DNA of 64,000 nt, taken from an uncultured Clostridia bacterium. GTDB taxonomy: Bacteria > Bacillota > Clostridia > UBA1212. The first letter of the stretch is position 1; every line of letters starts with the position of its first letter. Positions 54,053 to 62,728 of this stretch are shown one piece after another. The stretch spans positions 62,001 to 126,000 of the forward strand of contig CAMZBI010000002.1 in the NCBI GenBank assembly GCA_947304585.1. The letters are read 5' to 3'. Below the pieces are notes generated by a model that worked only from the letters and a program-made list of their open reading frames with translations, searched no databases and was not told where the DNA came from. The position numbers were made by a program, and so were the translations under genes.

Positions 54053-54080
54053 TTGATTTTCAGACTCATTTGTGTATAAT
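54053..54080 (+). promoter_or_regulatory. Promoter for the SGNH esterase gene
   Basis: TTGATT (54053-54058), 16 bp spacer, TATAAT (54075-54080), 99 bp before the ATG at 54179. Confidence 0.65.
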
Positions 54081-54178
54081 AAACTTGCAGACAACGTCAC
54101 GCACAGGCTTAAAACCGCCAAAGCGGTGAGCAAAATTTAAGCGCAGCAGCCAAAACCTTTAAACCGGAGGAAACGTAC

Positions 54179-54991
54179 ATGAAATACGACGTTATAGTGT
54201 TCAGCGGCCAGAGCAATATGCAGGGCCAGAGCGACGCACTTTCCGAGAATGATATCGTTGCCAATGCCTTTGAATACAAGATGCTGAAAGATGAGCTTGT
54301 GCCTTTGCGGAATCCCGTTGGCGAGGACATAAAATGCGACGGAACGGCCGGCTACACGTATTTTGATCATATTGACCCGTATAAGTGGCTTGACGATCAC
54401 ATCCTTGGCTCAGCCTGTTACGGCCATACGAATCTTGTCCCGGAGTTTTCAAGGGCTTACATTAAAAAGACGGGGAGGGGAGTGATTGCCGTCCACGCCG
54501 CCAAGGGGAGCACCGAGATCGAGTACTGGATGAATGGCTCAAAGGGATACGATTTCCTTGTCGCCAAGACTTATTCAGCGCTTAAAGCTGCGGAAAAAGA
54601 AGATATTGAGACCGCCGACGTTTATCTTGTGTGGCTTCAGGGCGAGAGCGACGCAATATTCCGTAAAACAAAAGAAAACTATTACAGGAAACTCATAACG
54701 CTTTTCCGCGAGCTTGAGGCAGACATCGGGCTTAAAAGATTTGGGATAATTGAAGTCGGCCGGTTTACCGGTGATTTTAGGGACGATGAGATCATAAACG
54801 CCCAGATAGACGCTGCGGAGAACTATTCCGACAGGTTTTTGATGCTTACGGAAAGCGCCAAGAACATGGTCAATGAACCTGGCATGATGCATCCTTCGAT
54901 CGGCGGACATTACAGCGCCAAAGGTCTTGAACGGCTTGGAAGAGAAGCAGGAGAAAAGCTTGGCGATTTCGTAAATTCGGAAAACACATAA
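54179..54991 (+). CDS. SGNH/SASA-type carbohydrate esterase
   Basis: The 270-residue protein matches the sialate O-acetylesterase-like (SASA, DUF303) group. It has the nucleophile Ser in FSGQSNMQG, a GSTEIEYW oxyanion region, VWLQGESDA, and the catalytic His near the C-terminus (PGMMHPSIGGHY). There is no signal peptide, so it probably removes acetyl groups from sugars inside the cell. CGGAGG lies upstream of ATG 54179. It is 127 bp before the regulator-like aminotransferase. Confidence 0.85.
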   Translation: MKYDVIVFSGQSNMQGQSDALSENDIVANAFEYKMLKDELVPLRNPVGEDIKCDGTAGYTYFDHIDPYKWLDDHILGSACYGHTNLVPEFSRAYIKKTGRGVIAVHAAKGSTEIEYWMNGSKGYDFLVAKTYSALKAAEKEDIETADVYLVWLQGESDAIFRKTKENYYRKLITLFRELEADIGLKRFGIIEVGRFTGDFRDDEIINAQIDAAENYSDRFLMLTESAKNMVNEPGMMHPSIGGHYSAKGLERLGREAGEKLGDFVNSENT

Positions 54992-55055
54992 TCCGTTTGT
55001 TCAGAAAATATTTTGAACAAGTTCAAGAACAGCCGTTCAAAAACGCAAAATACTG

Positions 55056-55084
55056 TTGCCAAAACGATGATTTGGTGGTAAAAT
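55056..55084 (+). promoter_or_regulatory. Promoter for the HTH-aminotransferase gene
   Basis: TTGCCA (55056-55061), 17 bp spacer, TAAAAT (55079-55084). The start would fall inside the inverted repeat at 55085-55110. Confidence 0.6.
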
Positions 55085-55110
55085 CCCCGCTGTAACTCTT
55101 GACAGCGGGG
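55085..55110. promoter_or_regulatory. Perfect 8-bp inverted repeat between -10 and start codon
   Basis: CCCCGCTG (55085-55092) and CAGCGGGG (55103-55110) are perfectly complementary with a 10-nt loop and a T-run after them (55114-55118), just before ATG 55119. The right arm holds the GGGGTG that must serve as ribosome-binding site. As RNA it can be a terminator or sequester the site. As DNA it covers the transcription start, fitting an operator. Confidence 0.65.
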
Positions 55111-55118
55111 TGCTTTTT

Positions 55119-56582
55119 ATGGAAAGTTCAAATTTTGCAATTAAACTGAATCAACTTCTTGAACGGGACGGCCTTAAACAGGTCGATCTGATCAAAATTG
55201 CAGAGGCCAGAAATTTTAAACTTGGCAAGAGCCAGCTTTCACAGTATTTGTCCGGGAAAACCGCTCCTAGAAAAGAGACTCTCGAGTTTTTGGCTGGCGT
55301 TTTTAACGTTGAAGTTGATTTCTTTAACGCAGCGGATAATGCAATTGGCGGTGAACCTGACGGTATAAGGTTCTTCAAAAAATCCGGCAAACTCGACAAC
55401 GTGCTTTACGACGTAAGAGGCCCTGTGGTTGAGGAAGCGGCTAGAATGGAGAGCGAGGGCACCAACGTCCTGAAGCTTAACATTGGCAACCCCGCGCCTT
55501 TCGGATTCAGGACCCCCGACGAAGTTATCTACGACATGAGAAGTCAGCTCACGGAGTGCGAGGGCTATTCGGATTCCAAAGGCCTGTTTTCCGCCCGCAA
55601 GGCGATAATGCAGTATTATCAGATCAAAAACGTTCCGAACGTGTCGATCGACGACATTTATACGGGAAACGGCGTGTCGGAACTTATAAATCTTTCCATG
55701 CAGGCTCTTCTTGATTCCGGCGACGAAGTGCTGATCCCCTCTCCTGACTATCCCCTTTGGACTGCCTGCGTGACTCTTGCAGGAGGCAAGGCCGTTCATT
55801 ACAGGTGCGACGAGCAGGCCGACTGGAACCCTGACATCGACGATATCAAACGGCTTGTTTCACCTAGGACCAAGGCCATCGTTATAATCAATCCCAACAA
55901 CCCCACCGGCGCATTGTATACTAAGGACGTGCTGGAGCAGATCGTTGAGGTCGCCCGCCAAAACCAGTTGATCATTTTCTCGGATGAGATCTACGACAGG
56001 TTGGTTATGGACGGCCTTGAGCACGTTTCGGTTGCTTCTCTTGCTCCCGATCTGTTCTGCGTCACTTTCAGCGGTCTTTCCAAGTCGCACATGATTGCCG
56101 GCTTCCGGATCGGATGGATGGTGCTCTCCGGCAACAAAAAGCTGGGCCGCGACTACATCCAGGGGCTCAATATGCTTGCCAATATGAGACTCTGCTCCAA
56201 CGTTCCGGCCCAGTCTATAGTCCAAACGGCTCTCTGGGGATACCAGAGCGTTAAGACATACATCGTACCCGGCGGCCGCATTTACGAGCAGCGGGAGTAC
56301 GTCTACAAGGCGCTGAACGACATCCCGGGCATCTCCGCAGTAAAACCGAAGGCTGCATTCTACATTTTCCCGAAGATCGACGCCAAAAAGTTCAACATCA
56401 AAAACGACGAAAAGTTCGCCCTGGATCTCCTGAGGGAGAAAAAGATACTTATTATCAACGGCAAGGGCTTCAACTGGCCTGAACCCGACCATTTCAGAGT
56501 CGTTTTCCTGCCCAGAGTTGAAGTCCTTGAAGATGCAATGGGTAAAATAAGGGATTTTCTGGATTATTATAAACAAATGTGA
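55119..56582 (+). CDS. AlaA-like alanine aminotransferase fused to an N-terminal XRE HTH domain
   Basis: Residues about 5-60 form an XRE-type helix-turn-helix (IKLNQLLERDGLKQVDLIK, LSQYLSGKTAPRKETLEFLA). Residues about 85-487 are a class I aminotransferase closely like E. coli AlaA, with PLP Lys322 in SGLSKSHMIAGFRIGW, INPNNPTGALY and MLANMRLCSNVPAQ. It likely makes alanine from pyruvate and may bind DNA. ATG 55119 is chosen since it follows the inverted repeat; GTG 55110 lies inside that repeat. The dyad over its promoter suggests self-regulation. Confidence 0.88.
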   Translation: MESSNFAIKLNQLLERDGLKQVDLIKIAEARNFKLGKSQLSQYLSGKTAPRKETLEFLAGVFNVEVDFFNAADNAIGGEPDGIRFFKKSGKLDNVLYDVRGPVVEEAARMESEGTNVLKLNIGNPAPFGFRTPDEVIYDMRSQLTECEGYSDSKGLFSARKAIMQYYQIKNVPNVSIDDIYTGNGVSELINLSMQALLDSGDEVLIPSPDYPLWTACVTLAGGKAVHYRCDEQADWNPDIDDIKRLVSPRTKAIVIINPNNPTGALYTKDVLEQIVEVARQNQLIIFSDEIYDRLVMDGLEHVSVASLAPDLFCVTFSGLSKSHMIAGFRIGWMVLSGNKKLGRDYIQGLNMLANMRLCSNVPAQSIVQTALWGYQSVKTYIVPGGRIYEQREYVYKALNDIPGISAVKPKAAFYIFPKIDAKKFNIKNDEKFALDLLREKKILIINGKGFNWPEPDHFRVVFLPRVEVLEDAMGKIRDFLDYYKQM

Positions 56583-56691
56583 TACCATTCCGCATGAGCG
56601 AAAAGCAGGGCTTAAATCGTCATGCCGTCCTCACATCAAATGATCTTAAAGCGCCGGCACACAAGCCCAAATGCTTAAGGAATGGAATCCA

Positions 56692-57558
56692 ATGACAAAA
56701 AAAGACTTTTTGGAAAAACTTAAAACTTTTTTGATCCTCAACCTGGGCATCCTTCTCATGTCCGTGGGGATCTATTTTTTCAAATCGCCAAACGGCTTTG
56801 CCACCGGCGGCGTCAGCGGCATATCGATCGTCCTTGCCAAGCTCTTCCCGATGATCACCCAGGGACAGTTTATGCTGGTGATAAACATCATACTGCTGAT
56901 CCTGGGCCTTGTGTTTCTTGGCAAAGAGTGCGGTCTGCTCACGATCTACAGTTCCCTGATGCTTTCCCTTGAGAACATGCTGTTCGAATGGCTAGTGCCC
57001 CTGAACGGCCCCCTTACTGCGTATCCGCTGCTTGAACTTGTATACGCGGTGCTTCTCACAGGCATTGGCGCTGCTATCATATTCAGGTGCAAAGCCTCGT
57101 CCGGTGGCACGGATATTGTCGCTCTCATTCTGAAAAAGAAAACGTCAATGAACGTCGGCCAGGCCCTGCTGGTTACGGATGCGCTGATCGCAGCGTCAAC
57201 GTTTTTTGTCTACGACGTTAAGACAGGCCTATTTGCTATGCTTGGCCTTTTCGCCAAGGTATTCGTGGTGGACGACGTTCTGGATTCTATGAACATGTGC
57301 AAATCCTTCACCATAATCACGACAAAGCCGGACGAGATATTTTCCTATATTACCGAGAATCTCCACCACAGCGCAACGGTCTTCGAAGGGAAGGGCATCT
57401 ACACCGGCGAGAAGCGTACGATCATTCTCACAGTGTGCAGAATCTCGGAAGCTTTGAAGCTCCGGAAAAAGGTCAAGGAGATCGATCCGGGCTCCTTCGT
57501 GATCATTTCCAAGACCAATGAGATCATGGGCAAAGGGTTCAGGGACAATACGTTGTGA
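56692..57558 (+). CDS. YitT family membrane protein
   Basis: The 288-residue protein has five to six hydrophobic segments, with the pattern SPNGFATGGVSGISI and CKASSGGTDIVALILKKKT of YitT/DUF161, and a C-terminal DUF2179 domain (FTIITTKPDEI, then TIILTVCRISEALKLRKKV). Its function is unknown; relatives may act in small-molecule transport. ATG 56692 has AAGGA nearby; ATG 56671 adds seven residues. A strong terminator lies at 57794-57832. Confidence 0.85.
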   Translation: MTKKDFLEKLKTFLILNLGILLMSVGIYFFKSPNGFATGGVSGISIVLAKLFPMITQGQFMLVINIILLILGLVFLGKECGLLTIYSSLMLSLENMLFEWLVPLNGPLTAYPLLELVYAVLLTGIGAAIIFRCKASSGGTDIVALILKKKTSMNVGQALLVTDALIAASTFFVYDVKTGLFAMLGLFAKVFVVDDVLDSMNMCKSFTIITTKPDEIFSYITENLHHSATVFEGKGIYTGEKRTIILTVCRISEALKLRKKVKEIDPGSFVIISKTNEIMGKGFRDNTL

Positions 57559-57780
57559 CGCGACTTCGTCGCTAGTGTGCGCGGCTGAAGCCGCGAGTGA
57601 GTGCGCTTCGCGCAAGTGAGCGAGGCTGACGCCTCGAGTGGGAGCGCTTAGCGCGAGTGAATAGTGGTCAGTGAAGAGTTGCGGTGCGGCTGCGCCGCGA
57701 TTACTGCGCCTGCGGCGATGGGACGCTATGCGTCGCAAGTGATTCAGTTTTGCCGCAGAAAATGGCGATGCGCTACGCGC
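57559..57780 (+). repeat. Mosaic of GC-rich mini-hairpins
   Basis: Directly after the yitT stop, nine short perfect or near-perfect hairpins follow each other, for example GCGAC-TTC-GTCGC, GCGCGGCTGAAGCCGCG, GCGC-TTC-GCGC and CGAGGCTGACGCCTCG. They are joined by AGTGAGTG- or AAGTGAGC-like linkers. They have 2-5 base loops and a period of about 20 bp. The linkers and AGTGAATAGTG pieces link this to the heptad family at 4604. Confidence 0.8.
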
Positions 57781-57793
57781 AATACAATAAAGT

Positions 57794-57832
57794 ACGAGCT
57801 GCTCAAAGATGGTTTTTGAGCAGCTCGTTGTT
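57794..57832 (+). terminator. Strong terminator after yitT
   Basis: ACGAGCTGCTCAAA (57794-57807) pairs perfectly with TTTGAGCAGCTCGT (57815-57828), with T-rich sequence after it. The 14-bp stem lies beyond the hairpin mosaic. Confidence 0.88.
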
Positions 57833-57989
57833 TTAACATATTTGATTTGTATTGCAGTGCTTTGAGCTTAAAGTGAACGCATTTTTGCTGCGAATCGCTC
57901 CGACGCATCCGCATCATTTGCGGCAAAGCCGAACAGCGCAACGTCTCACCTATTTAAGATTGATCATTTAAAGGGCGTCTTGAGCAATT

Positions 57990-58045
57990 GCGGCACCGCC
58001 GCACATCAACTATGCACTCTTCACTATTAACTATAAACTGTTAAC
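57990..58045 (-). repeat. Heptad repeat copy at the glycosyltransferase-like stop codon
   Basis: On the minus strand AGTTAAC, AGTTTAT, AGTTAAT, AGTGAAG, AGTGCAT and AGTTGAT run in a row. The first unit includes the TAA stop of the gene at 58041. A GCGGC-GGT-GCCGC hairpin follows (57990-58003). The arrangement mirrors 4604-4790. Confidence 0.8.
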
Positions 58046-59489
58046 TGATTGCTTGCTTCGCTGCCAGCTCAACGCATTTGTAGCCGCCGTCGTAGCGCCC
58101 CTGCTTTTTGAGGGCGTCGATCCTGTCGCACAGGTGAGGAATGAGATCCGGCGCAGCCATTATGATGTCGAACATTTCGTTGATGGACTTGGCAGTTGGG
58201 TATTCGTTGAGAGAGTCGCCGTATTCCCTGCCGTTGATCGCACCGTAGACCTCGTGGCCGCCGATGTGCTTCATAAAGATCTTGGGGATGGGGTAGTAAA
58301 CAAGCTCGCTTGGCTTGGTCACCAGGAGGTCGCATACAGGCATGAGCAGGTTCGTGGAATAGACTGCCGGGAAGATGTCGTCGTGGCAGATGAAGTGGAT
58401 GCCTGATGATTCACCTTTTCTGATCTCGGACACATGGTTCTTCAGACCTTCAAAGTCATTAATAAAGGTTGAAACCGTGCCTGCGCGGTCGCCAACGTAT
58501 TCCTTGAGCAGGTCGAGAACGTTTTTGTGGTCGCCGCAGTTGACGTAGAGCGAGATCCGGCCTGCCTTTATATAGGGGATCAGGTGGTCGATCATTGCCT
58601 TGAACATGTTTCCGCCTGCACCTGCGCCGCCAACGGGCATCAGTATGCGGAGGGGCTTGCCGGAGTTTATTCTCTCTTTGCGGAGCCTGTTGTCCTCCTC
58701 GAGGTTCACCAGAAGTTCGTGGTCCACGTAGCAGCCAACGTCGTAGAGATCCTTCTCGGGAATGCCCTTGAGCGGGGTCTTGGCGAAGCCGTGGAGGGTC
58801 TTGTAGCCGAGGTATGCAAAGGGTGTCTGGACCGTGTGGATGGCGCCTTCGGAGAGATGAAGACCCATTGGCCAGTTGTCCGGGATGGCGTTGACGACGT
58901 GGGTCATGCCGGCGTGGACAGCGCCCTGGCTTGGCCAGACGTGGGTGGCAATGTAGGGGATGTCCTTGGGAATGTTTCTAAAAATAGGCACCAACAACTC
59001 GCTGTTCTTCTGGTCCTTGGCGTTGTAGGTGATCTTTTTGAAGCCCTCGGAGTTGAGGGGCTCCCAGACGATCTTGTTAAAAAGCTTGGACTTTTGGGAG
59101 ATCCTTGAGGCGAGGGAGTACATGTCGTTCTGCTCGCGGATCATTTTTGAACCGGTGGCGTCGAAGGAGGCCAGGTCCAGCCAGTAGGGGGTGAAGCCAA
59201 GGGCTTTTGCACAGGATGCCATGGCGATGGAGATCCTGTAGTGGCCGAAACCCATGCGGATGTTGCCGACGATCAGGGGCTTTTCGGCAAAGGTCTCGTT
59301 TTCTTCGCCGAAAACAATGTTCATGACGCCCATGTCCGAAAGGGTTTCAATGGGTTTGAACGAGATCTTGTAGTCGGTGGAGGAATCGTCGCCGTACTTT
59401 TTGACGTAGCCGGCTTTGCTTTTTTCTGCGGAGGCGATGGTTTTACTGTCCATCGGGTTTCCGAAGATGGTTGAAGTTTTGTCTGTCAT
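58041..59489 (-). CDS. Glycosyltransferase-like (GT-B fold) protein
   Basis: The 482-residue protein has an N-terminal motif GNIRMGFGHYRISIAMASCAKALG, like the G-x-G-H-x-x-A loop of MurG/MGDG-synthase type glycosyltransferases, and PVGGAGAGGNMFKAMIDHL at about residue 295 as the nucleotide-sugar side. It resembles a protein family of unknown activity. Its start overlaps the galactosidase stop by four bases, so it is last in the tetR-GPH-GH36 operon. Substrate may be a UDP- or GDP-sugar. Confidence 0.6.
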   Translation of the reverse strand: MTDKTSTIFGNPMDSKTIASAEKSKAGYVKKYGDDSSTDYKISFKPIETLSDMGVMNIVFGEENETFAEKPLIVGNIRMGFGHYRISIAMASCAKALGFTPYWLDLASFDATGSKMIREQNDMYSLASRISQKSKLFNKIVWEPLNSEGFKKITYNAKDQKNSELLVPIFRNIPKDIPYIATHVWPSQGAVHAGMTHVVNAIPDNWPMGLHLSEGAIHTVQTPFAYLGYKTLHGFAKTPLKGIPEKDLYDVGCYVDHELLVNLEEDNRLRKERINSGKPLRILMPVGGAGAGGNMFKAMIDHLIPYIKAGRISLYVNCGDHKNVLDLLKEYVGDRAGTVSTFINDFEGLKNHVSEIRKGESSGIHFICHDDIFPAVYSTNLLMPVCDLLVTKPSELVYYPIPKIFMKHIGGHEVYGAINGREYGDSLNEYPTAKSINEMFDIIMAAPDLIPHLCDRIDALKKQGRYDGGYKCVELAAKQAIS

Positions 59490-61147
59490 ATCAGAACTCC
59501 TTTTTCAGTATCGTATCTAAGGACGGTGCTTTTGCCGCCAACGGAATAATCAACGTCAATGAACCGTCCGTCGTATCTATAAGAATCGACGTTGGCGTTG
59601 TTGAACAGTGTGAGGACCTCGTCAAGCCGCTGTTTCTTCTCTTCATCATAGAGGCCAATGTCGTCGGAGGTCATCATGACGTTGCCGAACAGGGCATTGA
59701 TGAGGGAGAGGGCTTTGCGGTTTTCGGGGCTCAGTTTAATGTTTTCGTCGCGAAGCAGAAATACATCCGGGTCGTTGCCGAAAAGACGGTCGTTCATAAA
59801 TGATCTGAACACTGTGTTCTTCAGCGTCACCTTGGTGGATATCCTTTCCCGGTGCATGATGCGCATGTAGAAAACGTCGTCAAACTCAAGGGAGACATCG
59901 GGCCCGATCCGCATGTAATCGAATTTGCATGCAGCGTTGTAAAGGGTGGCGCCGCAGCCCAGAATAAGCCTGTCGCCGAGAACTTCTCTTAAGAAGTCAT
60001 ATGCAAACTCTGCGGCCTGGCTCCTGGTCTTGCCCTTGTAACTTGGAACGCTTGCGGCATAGAGGAAATCCAGCTTGAAAAAGTCAAAACCCATGTCCGC
60101 ATAGTGTCGGAGACATTTTTTGATATATTCGCGAACTTCTTCATTTTCAAGATCAAGGGCGTAAAAACCGGTCCAGTTGGCGCCGCATCTTACGGGGTCA
60201 CCGTTTTTGTCCTTTTTGAACCAGTCCGGGTGATCGGCGAAAAGCCTGCTCTCCTTTTCAGCAACAAGAGGAGCCATCCAGAGGCCTGCCATATATCCCT
60301 TGTCGTGAATCTTTTTAACGATCTGTTCAAGACCGCCGGGAAGCTTTGCGGGATCCACTGAAAGCCAGTCTCCGATCTTGGTCTGGTACCCGTCGTCAAG
60401 CTGAAACAGGTTGAAGCGGGAATCAAGAGCATCCAGGTCTCTCAGCAGCGTTTTTTCATCGATATTCTGGTAATAGTTATACCAAGAGGTGTAGCCGAAT
60501 ATCTTCTTCACGCCTCTTTTCGGGAAAAGCTCTGAGAATGCCTCAAAACCCTTTTTAAGGTCGGAGGTATAAAAATACTCACAGAGAGTGAAAACGTCTC
60601 CTGCGGCGATCTCAGCACCTTCTACGTCGCTTTTGACCGTGAGGGCTCCTGTCTTCCTGTTCAGTTCAAAAATCAGGTATGCATTCTTGTAGTTAAGGTT
60701 CTGGATGAAGAGCTCCCGGGGACCTTTGGCGTAGAAAGTGTCGTAGCCGTGGAGGTAGTCTTTTCCGTATTTATAGAAGAAAGCGTCGCCGTACTTGTCA
60801 AATGAGAACATGTCCACAAGCTTCCGGGGCAGCTTCATTACGTCTCTTTCCTTTTCGCAGGTTCTGAACTCCTTTGTGTCGGTCCAGGACTGATAGCCGT
60901 TCATGAAAAAGAAGCTGTCTTTAAGTGCCTTCATGTCGCCAATGCCTTTGGCAAAGCCGTTGTCGTATTCGTAGTAGGAAACAAGACAAACATCGTTTTC
61001 CGGCCGGACGGTGACTTTGTGCCGGAAGCCGTCGTCTGCCGTCTCAAAGGACATAATGCCCGCATAGCTTTCCGGATCCCGGGAGGAGGCCGTTTTGAGC
61101 TCTCCCCCGGAAATGAACGTTAGATTAAAGTTAAAACTTTCAGACAC
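59486..61147 (-). CDS. GH36-like alpha-galactosidase
   Basis: The catalytic TIM barrel shows the GH36 layout: LFQLDDGYQTKIGDW, YMAGLWMAPLVAEKES, FDFFKLDFLYA with nucleophile Asp, and DYMRIGPDVSLEFDD with the acid/base Asp. The 553-residue protein is shorter than classic 700-residue enzymes, with a reduced N-terminal beta domain. GTG 61147 is chosen since GAGGA lies 7 bp upstream and the longer frame to 61279 overlaps the transporter gene widely. Cytosolic, and likely to split galactosides brought in by the GPH transporter. Confidence 0.85.
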   Translation of the reverse strand: MSESFNFNLTFISGGELKTASSRDPESYAGIMSFETADDGFRHKVTVRPENDVCLVSYYEYDNGFAKGIGDMKALKDSFFFMNGYQSWTDTKEFRTCEKERDVMKLPRKLVDMFSFDKYGDAFFYKYGKDYLHGYDTFYAKGPRELFIQNLNYKNAYLIFELNRKTGALTVKSDVEGAEIAAGDVFTLCEYFYTSDLKKGFEAFSELFPKRGVKKIFGYTSWYNYYQNIDEKTLLRDLDALDSRFNLFQLDDGYQTKIGDWLSVDPAKLPGGLEQIVKKIHDKGYMAGLWMAPLVAEKESRLFADHPDWFKKDKNGDPVRCGANWTGFYALDLENEEVREYIKKCLRHYADMGFDFFKLDFLYAASVPSYKGKTRSQAAEFAYDFLREVLGDRLILGCGATLYNAACKFDYMRIGPDVSLEFDDVFYMRIMHRERISTKVTLKNTVFRSFMNDRLFGNDPDVFLLRDENIKLSPENRKALSLINALFGNVMMTSDDIGLYDEEKKQRLDEVLTLFNNANVDSYRYDGRFIDVDYSVGGKSTVLRYDTEKGVLI

Positions 61148-61163
61148 TGTCTTATCCTCATTA

Positions 61164-62633
61164 TCAAAGATTTTCAAGATCGTCCTTTGCAGACTGATCG
61201 TCCTCAGGGGCAGCACTTTCTTCACCTGTGACAGCCGCCTGTTTTCTGGCAAGGATACGGCCGATGCGCTTCTCGTCATACATCAAAAGGATTATAGCGC
61301 CTGCGACGCAGAACACCACTGCAGTGATGGCAACCAGGGTCATGCCGATGACTGATGCGGTAATGTCATTGCCGCCGGACACCTGGTCCGTAACGCCAAT
61401 GATTGCCAGAGAAGTGAAGATCAGCATTGCCAATGACTGGCCCCATTTCATTGCAAACGTACGGGCTGCAAAGAACATACCCTCTTTGTTCTCGCCTGTT
61501 TTGATTGCATCTGCTTCTGCGATATCCGCAACCATCGACTGGGGAATGATGCCGAGACGGGCCATGGGCAGAGCGGCGAGAATGCAAATGAGCACGCCGG
61601 GAAGGAATTTCGGAATGAAGTCCGGAAGGATCGGTATTACAGCAGCTACCACGTAAGCAATAGCCAGACCGACAAAAGCTGCCATGACTGTCTTTTTCTT
61701 GCCGTATTTCTTCACAAGTTTTCCGACTATCGGGTAGAAGCAGGCGGAGAGCACGGTCATACCGCCCATGAATATCATTACCCAGCTCTCGTCAATGCCC
61801 ATGGAAACTTTGACAAAGAAGGGCAGACCCGTCTGGAAAAGGGTGAGACCGATCCAGTACATAAGATCAGAGAACACGAATACTCTGAATGCTCTGTTCT
61901 TGAAGGCTCCGGTGAGAGACTTGAACATGTTGGATGTGGAAGGTTTTGTATCGACGAAATCTTTTTCTTTAAGGGCAAACGTGGGGACCAGCATTGCGAT
62001 GCAGGCGATCACAGCAAGCACTATGAAGCAGATCCTGTAGCTCCATCCGTAGCCAACGGCGTTCCTGAGCATACCAGCAAACACGAAGGGAGTGTAGGCG
62101 AGAAGGGTGCCCGCAAAGAACGTAAGAGAAATTGCTGTGGAAATAAACATTCTGTCGTCCTGAGTCTTGCCGAACTCGGAGATGAGGGCGTTGTAGGGAG
62201 TGCAGTACATCGTCATGAAGAGGTAGAAAAGAACGATAAACACGGAGATCCATGCCACGTTGATTCCGCTGATGGCTTCCACCGGTGCGCAGAACAGAAG
62301 CACAGTCACTACCGAGAGGGGGATGGCTGCATACTGCATGAAGGGTATTCTGCGGCCCCGTTTGTTCTTGCTGCGGTCCGAAAGATTGGCGATGAGCGGA
62401 TCGGTTACGGCGTCAAATATCCTGCTGAGAGCTGTAATGAGTCCCAGAATCGTCAGAAAGCCCAAAACGACAAGTCCGGGCTGAATGTACTGAATGGCGC
62501 CGTTTTCGGAAATATCGGTCTGGGTGGGAAGATAGAAAGTTACCAGCCAGGCGTTGATGATACCGCTGAGCATTGACCAGCCAAGCTGACCGATGGCAAA
62601 GATTATCATCTGCGATTTAGTTAATCTTTTCAT
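61164..62633 (-). CDS. GPH family sugar:cation symporter
   Basis: The 489-residue polytopic protein has about 12 helices and the GPH hallmark DAVTDPLIANLSDRSKNKRGRRIPF between helices 2 and 3. Members import melibiose, lactose or other galactosides with H+ or Na+. The ATG at 62633 lacks a normally placed ribosome-binding site; an AGGAGG 34 bp upstream is brought near by a hairpin. It is 95 bp downstream of the TetR gene and 16 bp upstream of the galactosidase. Confidence 0.9.
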   Translation of the reverse strand: MKRLTKSQMIIFAIGQLGWSMLSGIINAWLVTFYLPTQTDISENGAIQYIQPGLVVLGFLTILGLITALSRIFDAVTDPLIANLSDRSKNKRGRRIPFMQYAAIPLSVVTVLLFCAPVEAISGINVAWISVFIVLFYLFMTMYCTPYNALISEFGKTQDDRMFISTAISLTFFAGTLLAYTPFVFAGMLRNAVGYGWSYRICFIVLAVIACIAMLVPTFALKEKDFVDTKPSTSNMFKSLTGAFKNRAFRVFVFSDLMYWIGLTLFQTGLPFFVKVSMGIDESWVMIFMGGMTVLSACFYPIVGKLVKKYGKKKTVMAAFVGLAIAYVVAAVIPILPDFIPKFLPGVLICILAALPMARLGIIPQSMVADIAEADAIKTGENKEGMFFAARTFAMKWGQSLAMLIFTSLAIIGVTDQVSGGNDITASVIGMTLVAITAVVFCVAGAIILLMYDEKRIGRILARKQAAVTGEESAAPEDDQSAKDDLENL

Positions 62634-62640
62634 TTTGTCC

Positions 62641-62673
62641 GGAGCTGCACGTCTGAGATGCGGCTCCCCTCCT
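62641..62673 (-). promoter_or_regulatory. Hairpin that bridges a ribosome-binding site to the transporter start
   Basis: Reading the minus strand, AGGAGG (62673-62668) is followed by GGAGC (62667-62663), a 17-nt loop with inner GCA/TGC pairing, and GCTCC (62645-62641). Then comes a 7-nt tract and ATG 62633. If the stem forms, the ribosome-binding site lies an effective 7 nt from the start. Confidence 0.55.
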
Positions 62674-62728
62674 TTTACATGTTTTTTACTTTAAACGCTT
62701 CAGACCGCGTTTTGTTGAAATGATCGCT

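Noticed and set aside
61148..61279. N-terminal extension of the galactosidase
   Set aside because: It overlaps the end of the transporter gene by over 100 bases; GTG 61147 has a well-placed GAGGA.
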